64,000 nucleotides of DNA from positions 54,051,763 through 54,115,762 of the forward strand of contig OW285239.1 in NCBI GenBank assembly GCA_935421215.2, in the 5' to 3' direction. The notes beneath the pieces are model-generated. The model was not told the origin of the DNA, did not search any database, and saw nothing but the letters and a program-made list of their open reading frames with translations. Source of the stretch: Melolontha melolontha (lineage: Eukaryota; Arthropoda; Insecta; Coleoptera; Scarabaeidae). This document shows, piece by piece, positions 58,592 through 64,000 of the stretch. Made by a program: the position numbers and the translations under genes. Position 1 is the first letter of the stretch, and every line of letters starts with the position of its first letter.

Positions 58592-59662
58592 ATGGCACAT
58601 TTATCTGAGCGAGAAAAAATCGAAATTTTAATTATGGTTCGGTATGGGGCCAGACAAAGAACGCATGCAGAAGCATGCGAATTGTTTAACCTTGAACACC
58701 CTGATAGACCTCCAATTACCAGGTCTACGGTGACAAAACTAGTTGGAAAGTTTACCGAAACTGGATCCGTAAAAGATCGACCACGGTAAGGCAGACCTCA
58801 AGTAGGAGAAGATGTGAAATTAAATGTGCTTCTAGGAGCAGAAGAAAGGCATCATGTTTCCACCAGACAACTTGCGTTAGCCAATCAGGTGGCTGACTCA
58901 TTTGTCGTTAACTTATTTAAAAAAGAACACTATCGTCCTTACAAAGTTCAACTTGTACAGGAATTACATGAGGATAACGAAGATCGTCGACTGCAGTTCT
59001 GTGAAAACGTAATGTTACGTTGTGACCAAAATCCAAATTTCTTGGAAAACATCGTCTTCTCAGATGAAGCTACGTTCTGCCTAAATGGATCTGTTCACCG
59101 CCATAATTGTAGATATTGGTCGCAGAACAATCCGCAATCGACTCAAGCGTGTCATACTCAGCGCAGAGGAAAAGTTAACGTATGGGTTGGAATGATTGGA
59201 CGACGCATTTTTGGACCATATTTTTTTGAAGGAAATTTGACTGCTGTGCAATATTTAGAATTTTTAAGATTTGAACTGGTTCCAGCGCTCGCTGTTATTT
59301 TCCCAAATCACGAGGATGGTGATGTACCCCATCCAAATATTTGGTTTCAACAAGATGGGGCGCCTCCCCATTATGGTGTAGAGGTTCGCCACTATCTTGA
59401 CGAAATATTTCCCAATAAATGGATTGGACGGAGAGGCGCCATAGAATGGCCACCTCGTTCTCCTGACCTGACTCCGTTAGACTCTTTTTTGTGGGGTTAT
59501 TTGAAATCGAAAGTGTATTTTAACAAACCGAACAATTTAGAAGATTTAAAAGAACGAATTCGCGTAGAACTTACACAAATATCACCAGACATAATTGAGG
59601 CGAGTATACAAAGTGTTTACACTCGGCTGGGACAGTGTCAGTTGGTTAGTGGGGTAAAGTAA
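58592..59662 (+). pseudogene. DD41D mariner transposase, one in-frame stop
   Basis: One frame of 357 codons interrupted only by TAA at 58787-58789 (within RPR.GRPQVG, where serine is usual). The N-terminal helix-turn-helix reads MAHLSEREKIEILIMVRYGA and the second DNA-binding part TRSTVTKLVGKFTETGSVKD. The catalytic core has NIVFSDEATFCLNG (first aspartate), NIWFQQDGAPPHYGV (second) and PPRSPDLTPLDSFLWGYLKS (third). Exactly 41 residues separate the second and third aspartates, the mark of the DD41D group (rosa/visitor-like) known from insects. All three aspartates are intact. One reversion would restore a full frame, so the copy is young. Confidence 0.88.
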
Positions 59663-59836
59663 TATGCATAAACACGCGAAAAATAAGAATAGTACATATT
59701 ATAGCAGCGTTGTATGTACCTATAAATAAAATGGAAAATGTATGAAATCAGTGATTGTGTGCGCGACAGAGGATTTAAAAAAACACTTACCGTTTTAAGC
59801 GTCTTCCAAGGATTGACAAACTGGAGAAACTCGATT

Positions 59837-61150
59837 TTATATTTTCAACATCAGGTGCGTTTCGAAGGTTATTTCTGAAAAACATGTTCGCCGTGAGGAA
59901 AAAATATGTTTACATTCGGAAAACGAGCGTTCTACATCTAGTGATGTTATATTCGCATAATCAAAATACTTTTTTAAGCAACTTAACGCATCTGTAGACG
60001 TTCCCTCACAAATACGTGTTAAGGTGTCAAAATCTGCATTTCTGTCTAAAACACTTTCAAATTTAATTAGAACACTTTCACTTTTTGCGTCTTCTGCAGC
60101 ACACAGTTGTGCGTGAACATCTTTAAAGATTTGCAGTGATTCCTCTAACGACAGCGACGAATTTTCTAATTTTGTTATTGCTTCTTCTAGTCCCAAGTAA
60201 TTCTCACGAATACTTTGTAAATCCATTTTAATCTGGGCATCTTCAAATTTTTTCTGGCTTGTATTGATAGCTGCACTTTCTTTCGGATCGAATGATAAAA
60301 CCACGTCCTTAATTTTTTCAAAATGTTCATGATAGTAAAACCCCGCCCGTAACCATGTACCTCAACGTGTCAGAATCGGCTGTGGTGGCTCAGTGATATG
60401 GGGACACAATTCGTGAAACTTCCGAATACGTTTTGGAGATTTCAGGAATACTGCCTTTGTACTCGATATTAAATCTACCTCTGGATAACATCTACGAACC
60501 TGTTCTGCCACAAGGTGTAGAGCATGGAGTTTACAAGTAATATGTAACAAGTTAGGACAATATTTACTAAGAGACCGACCTACAGAACACATGGTTGCGG
60601 CACCATCGGTCATAAACATTAATGCTTGGTCTTTCGAAAGTTTAAATTTTTCCAAAGTATCTAATAGAACCTCTGAAATTTTTTCGGCATTACATTGTTC
60701 TATTCGTCTGGATGCTAATAAAATTGAAGACGTTGGTCGATGTGGTTCTATATTACGCGCCATCACATTAACTACAGATTGTTTTTTGCTGTCAGTTGTT
60801 TCGTCCACACATAACCACAGTTTTTTATTTTTCAGTTCGGCATTGATTTTATTTTGAACCTGTTTACGCACCGATGGTAAATTCCTTCGTAACGTTGTCG
60901 TGCTCGGTAATGTTTAATTCGCGAATTTATTCCAAAATGAAATAAATGAATCATTACTTAACAAGGCAAACGGCAGTGTACACACAATCATAGTTACACA
61001 TAGTTCAATTATAAACTGTTACATTAGATATGTACTGCACACTAAACATTTAATTTTTGAACCATCGTATATAAAGTCCGGGAAATCCATAATAAACTTA
61101 TTCACTTCGTCTGACAACGGTAGTTTTCTCGATTTATGTGTCGACGACAT
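59837..61150 (-). pseudogene. hAT transposase, related to the one at 12690 (three in-frame stops)
   Basis: One frame runs throughout. The ATG at 61148-61150 gives MSSTHKSRKLPLSDEVNKFI and FPDFIYDGSKIKCLVC, the first half of a BED finger. The second half of the finger is deleted and a stop follows. A second stop replaces a codon before LPSTTTLRRNLPSVRK. The core is well kept: LWLCVDETTDSKKQSVVNVM, LMFMTDGAATMCSVGRSL, HITCKLHALHLVAEQVRRCY. A TGA replaces the tryptophan of PILTRWGTW at about 60360. The C-terminal end is ITSLDVERSFSECKHIFSSR with the full dimerisation region. No terminal repeats or duplication found. Confidence 0.85.
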
Positions 61151-61239
61151 TTTATTACGTATGCTTACACTTACATGCAGTCTAAGCAAGTACCAAACAC
61201 ATACTGAATGCTTTTTATTAGTTCTGATGCAATACAATC

Positions 61240-61890
61240 ATCCTAACACCGGCGCTTATGGCGCGCACCGAAATTGGTCTGGTCTACTCATGGGTGTAAA
61301 AAGTATTTAACGTAAATACTTTTTAAAAAAATATATAAATTATAAAGGAAATGAAGGTGGTTGACTCAGTGAAACACCGTCACATATTAAGTAATTTAGT
61401 ATTCTACTGGCACAACCCAGTTCTCTCAATAAACTGTTATTACGGAGTTAATAAAAGGTTTTGTATGTCTAAAAAAATGGGTTCACAAATGCAAATACTA
61501 ACTGGATATCAATATATTATTTGATGCAGTTTTCTTCTAAATAACCAAAATAAAATTACAATTATTATAAACAAGAAACTTTATTGAGTTAATACATTAC
61601 TTTAATTCACAATTTTTTCAATGTTTTGCTTTCACTATAATGTACAACACTTGTAAATAGTCTCATAAAGTTTATATCTAATCACATAAAATATTATGAA
61701 ATTAGAAAACAACGCTACGAACACTATAAACATCAATCTAGACCGGTAATTTGACAACTAGTCAACTAGACAGGAAACGCATAGCACGCCCGATGACTCG
61801 CAATATAGCGATTGCCATTAGTTACGACGCAACCTTACCTATTTACTAACCTTTACAAAAACATATTATTTTTCCACATAATCTCCTGTC
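61240..61890. other. AT-rich spacer
   Basis: A perfect short hairpin AAAAAGTATTT / AAATACTTTTT lies at 61299-61326. Nothing else recognised. Confidence 0.5.
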
Positions 61891-61894
61891 CTGG

Positions 61895-62990
61895 CAACGC
61901 ATTTTTCTCACCAAAGTGGGAGTTTTTTAATTCCTTTGTCGTAGAAACTTTTCTTTTGCGCCCGTTGCCATTAAAGCACAAACTTCTCTAATGCTTGGTT
62001 ATTGTTGAAACGCCGACATCCAATTGTTTCCTTCAGGGATCCAAAGAGATGAAAATCGCAAGGCGACAAATCTGGACTGTAAGGGAAGGAGGGTGCTCCA
62101 ATACTTCCCAGCCCAGGTTGCCTAATTTTTGCTTTGTGATGTTTGCTGAATGAGGTCTGGCATTGTCTTGAAGAAGAATCACACTTTTGACAGATTTCGT
62201 CTTCCTCTTTCGTCGCAAGGACAACTTTGCAGCATCCAGAAACTCACAGTAATATTTCGCATTAATTGTGCGTCGATCATGGTGAAAATTCACGTGAACA
62301 ACAATTTCCAAAAGTTTTCCAGCTGACAACCTAGTCCTCGATTTCACCAGAGCCCTTTCACGGCTCTTCCTCCAGTCTATACTCGCCTGCCAGGACTTGG
62401 GAGTGTAATGATGCACCCATGTTTCATCGCTCGTTACGATTCGATTCAAAAATGCCTCATCCTCTTGCCGGAATCAATTCAACAGGCGCTGACAAACCTC
62501 TAGCTGATGCAGTTTCTGTTCATCCGACAGCAGCCGCGGAACCCATCTTGTAGACACCTTGTGGAATCCCAAATCCAGTGTCATGATGTGCTGAGCACTC
62601 CCGTAACTAATGCCAAGTTCCTCGGCAATATTCCGGAGCGTTATGCGCCTGTTGTTCTCCATGAGTTGTCGAACCACCTTGATATTAGCTTCGGTCGTGC
62701 TTGTTCTCGGGCGCCGATTGTGGCTCTGGTTCTAAACGTATTCACGCCCTTCAGAAGAATCCCTTGTGCTATGCAAAACACGGGTTCAGACAAAGTGTTG
62801 TTACCGAAGTGTGCTTGTAATCTCAGCAAAATTTCCGTTGGTTTTACACCCTCTTTGGCCAAAAACTTGATCAGTTACTTCACAAAAACATATACTTGTT
62901 GTTCACTCATGCTTTCTATAGTACTAAGGTGACTCGAAAGAATTCGAGTCGTTATTATCCTCTACCTAAACTCCCACCTTAGTTGCCAAT
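61895..62990 (-). mobile_element. mariner element (ends approximate)
   Basis: Weak inverted ends: CACCAAAGTGGGAG at about 61909-61922 and CTCCCACCTTAGTTG at about 62971-62985. The transposase lies between them on the minus strand. Confidence 0.5.
62033..62910 (-). pseudogene. mariner transposase (frameshifted)
   Basis: The ATG at 62908-62910 gives MSEQQVYVFVK and then a stop. GVKPTEILLRLQAHFGNNTL follows (first helix-turn-helix). After a frameshift near 62700 come VVRQLMENNRRITLRNIAEE and LGISYGSAQHIM (second helix-turn-helix) and WVPRLLSDEQK. After another stop, FLNRIVTSDETWVHHYTPKS holds the first aspartate and VILLQDNARPHSANITKQKL the second. Near 62085 a one-base shift displaces PYSPDLSPCDFHLFGS, whose third aspartate stays readable in the next frame. 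A canonical D34D mariner, inactive. Confidence 0.88.
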
Positions 62991-64000
62991 CAACCCATCT
63001 CGGGTTAGCGACCTGTGTGGAATTTAAAAGAAAATCAGTCCCGTTTAAATTTGATATACCCTCATACAATCTTAAACATCTTAGATGTACCTAACCGATA
63101 TAATCATTTATTTAAAAAACCTAGCAAATGGTATATGCTTTTTTCATTGTAAATTAGCATTTAATATTTTAAAAGCACTCGTAAAGCAATAAATATATTC
63201 TCCGAAATGTAAATTTATAGTATAAAGAACGTAATTTTGAAATAATACCAGGATTGGGGAGAGTTATGAAAATATAACTTCAAAAACGAGACTGAACTTC
63301 ATTAATTTAGCTTATTAATACTCGTATTTAAAGATAAATAATTTTAAATAATCCTTTATTAAGGGAAATTAATTTATTTTGCTAAGTCAAATTTGTGTAA
63401 TTCTAAATCGAAGACAACACAGACAAAAACAAGACCCGCAAAAATGTTAACAAAAGGAACTAAAATAAATTAAAATTCGTAGGGAAAAACTTTTAAATAT
63501 TTATAAAACCAATAAGATACCTCTCCATTACGTCACCTTTCCAAGTTCAAACCATTCATTATTTAAAACCGCTAGTTTGGGCTGAAAATATATTACACTC
63601 ATTATTCATATTGGCACAATATCGACGTGTAATCCCAGCGACTCGGAAAATCAATTTCTCGACCAACTCACGGAACAATGAACAAGAGTCACATTTTGAT
63701 ATTTGTAAACGAAAAAATTGGTTCAAGCATATATAGAAGATATTTTTAGGAAAAGCGTCACGCCAAATATTTAGATGTTACCTATACAGGTGTTTCTTAA
63801 AAATACTAGTTTATAACCGGCAGATAATTTTATCTCCTTTAATATAAAAGAAAAACAAAACAAATCCGTAAATGAAATTTCTAAATATGTAGTATCATTT
63901 CAAGAGGATATTTTAGTATTCGTAAAGTAATAGTATTTTTCGTGTAGTTGTGGGACTATGTAGTAACTATCGCAGTCGCGACGTGGTATTTTTTTAATTT
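62991..64000. other. AT-rich DNA, nothing recognised
   Basis: No frame above chance and no repeat structure seen up to the window edge. Confidence 0.6.

Larger units (their letters stand above)
57645..59700 (+). mobile_element. DD41D mariner element (right end not seen)
   Basis: It starts TACAGTGTGGTCATAAAGTT, a mariner-type terminus at a TA. No matching end is seen after the gene; a hAT remnant follows at about 59837. The region 57960-58100 is an inverted fragment of the same transposase type, so two copies may be joined head to tail here. Confidence 0.65.

Noticed and set aside
61297..61326. Perfect short hairpin as transcription terminator
   Set aside because: Eukaryotic, AT-rich context without a gene next to it; likely chance or an element relic.

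Overview
The window looks like a stretch of an insect nuclear genome, possibly a beetle. It is AT-rich (only the 52.8-53.9 kb block is clearly GC-rich) and full of (TA)n, (ATT)n and (GAA)n tracts. Every coding remnant I can name belongs to an arthropod-type mobile element: mariner/Tc1, hAT, jockey- and RTE-type LINEs, Ty3-like LTRs, Penelope-like elements (PLEs) and a tRNA-derived SINE. There is also one possible viral capsid remnant. I see no host gene with exons, no rRNA and no functional tRNA. The taxon is inferred from element style only.

Layout. 0-8 kb: the start of a DD41D mariner, a decayed Tc1-like element (655-2391), a Ty3-type LTR with a primer-binding-like flank (2900-4020), a mariner fragment and a dead jockey-type LINE with an (ATT)n tail. 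8-15.5 kb: a nested stack. A Tc1-like element appears split by a second copy of the LTR (8491-11196, TSD CCAT) and by a PLE (about 11200-14520), which is itself split by an almost intact hAT (12504-14261, TSD TTTATTAC). Inside the 8.5-11.2 kb LTR, in its AT-rich part, sit a perfect PLE-type palindrome and 4.2 copies of a 302-bp tandem repeat that carries a hammerhead ribozyme. 15.7-20.5 kb: an old mariner-like element and a second, decayed hAT family (17663-20534, TSD GTGTGTAC).

22.3-31.3 kb is one mariner cut into four pieces by a third hAT (22417-25303, TSD GTTATAAC), by a possible viral insert (25592-28665) and by a 5'-truncated LINE (28722-30585). The hAT contains a 450-bp-arm palindrome with a complete hammerhead in each arm. 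The viral insert contains a Tc1 element and a 165-bp LINE scrap. The four pieces add up to about the length of the complete sister copy at 41538-42760. 32-48 kb holds Tc1/mariner remnants, an almost full-length RTE LINE (33709-36790), a PLE palindrome (37569-38957) and long unannotatable AT-rich DNA. 48.3-51.6 kb shows nothing recognisable.

51.6-57.6 kb holds two 202-bp SINE copies around a minisatellite, then three PLE units placed one after another in (TA)n tracts: a palindrome with 813-bp arms carrying unrelated GC-rich DNA, a smaller palindrome, and a PLE with an intact RT plus GIY-YIG reading frame. 57.6-63 kb holds a DD41D mariner with a single stop, a hAT relative with three stops, and a mariner.

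How the parts relate. PLEs encode a reverse transcriptase and a GIY-YIG endonuclease and are known to carry hammerhead ribozymes in their terminal repeats. This window holds a PLE with intact coding sequence, several coding-free palindromes with PLE-type ends, and a ribozyme satellite. Three of the PLE-type units and the satellite border (TA)n. This suggests, as inference, that the PLE machinery moves the small ribozyme-bearing units.
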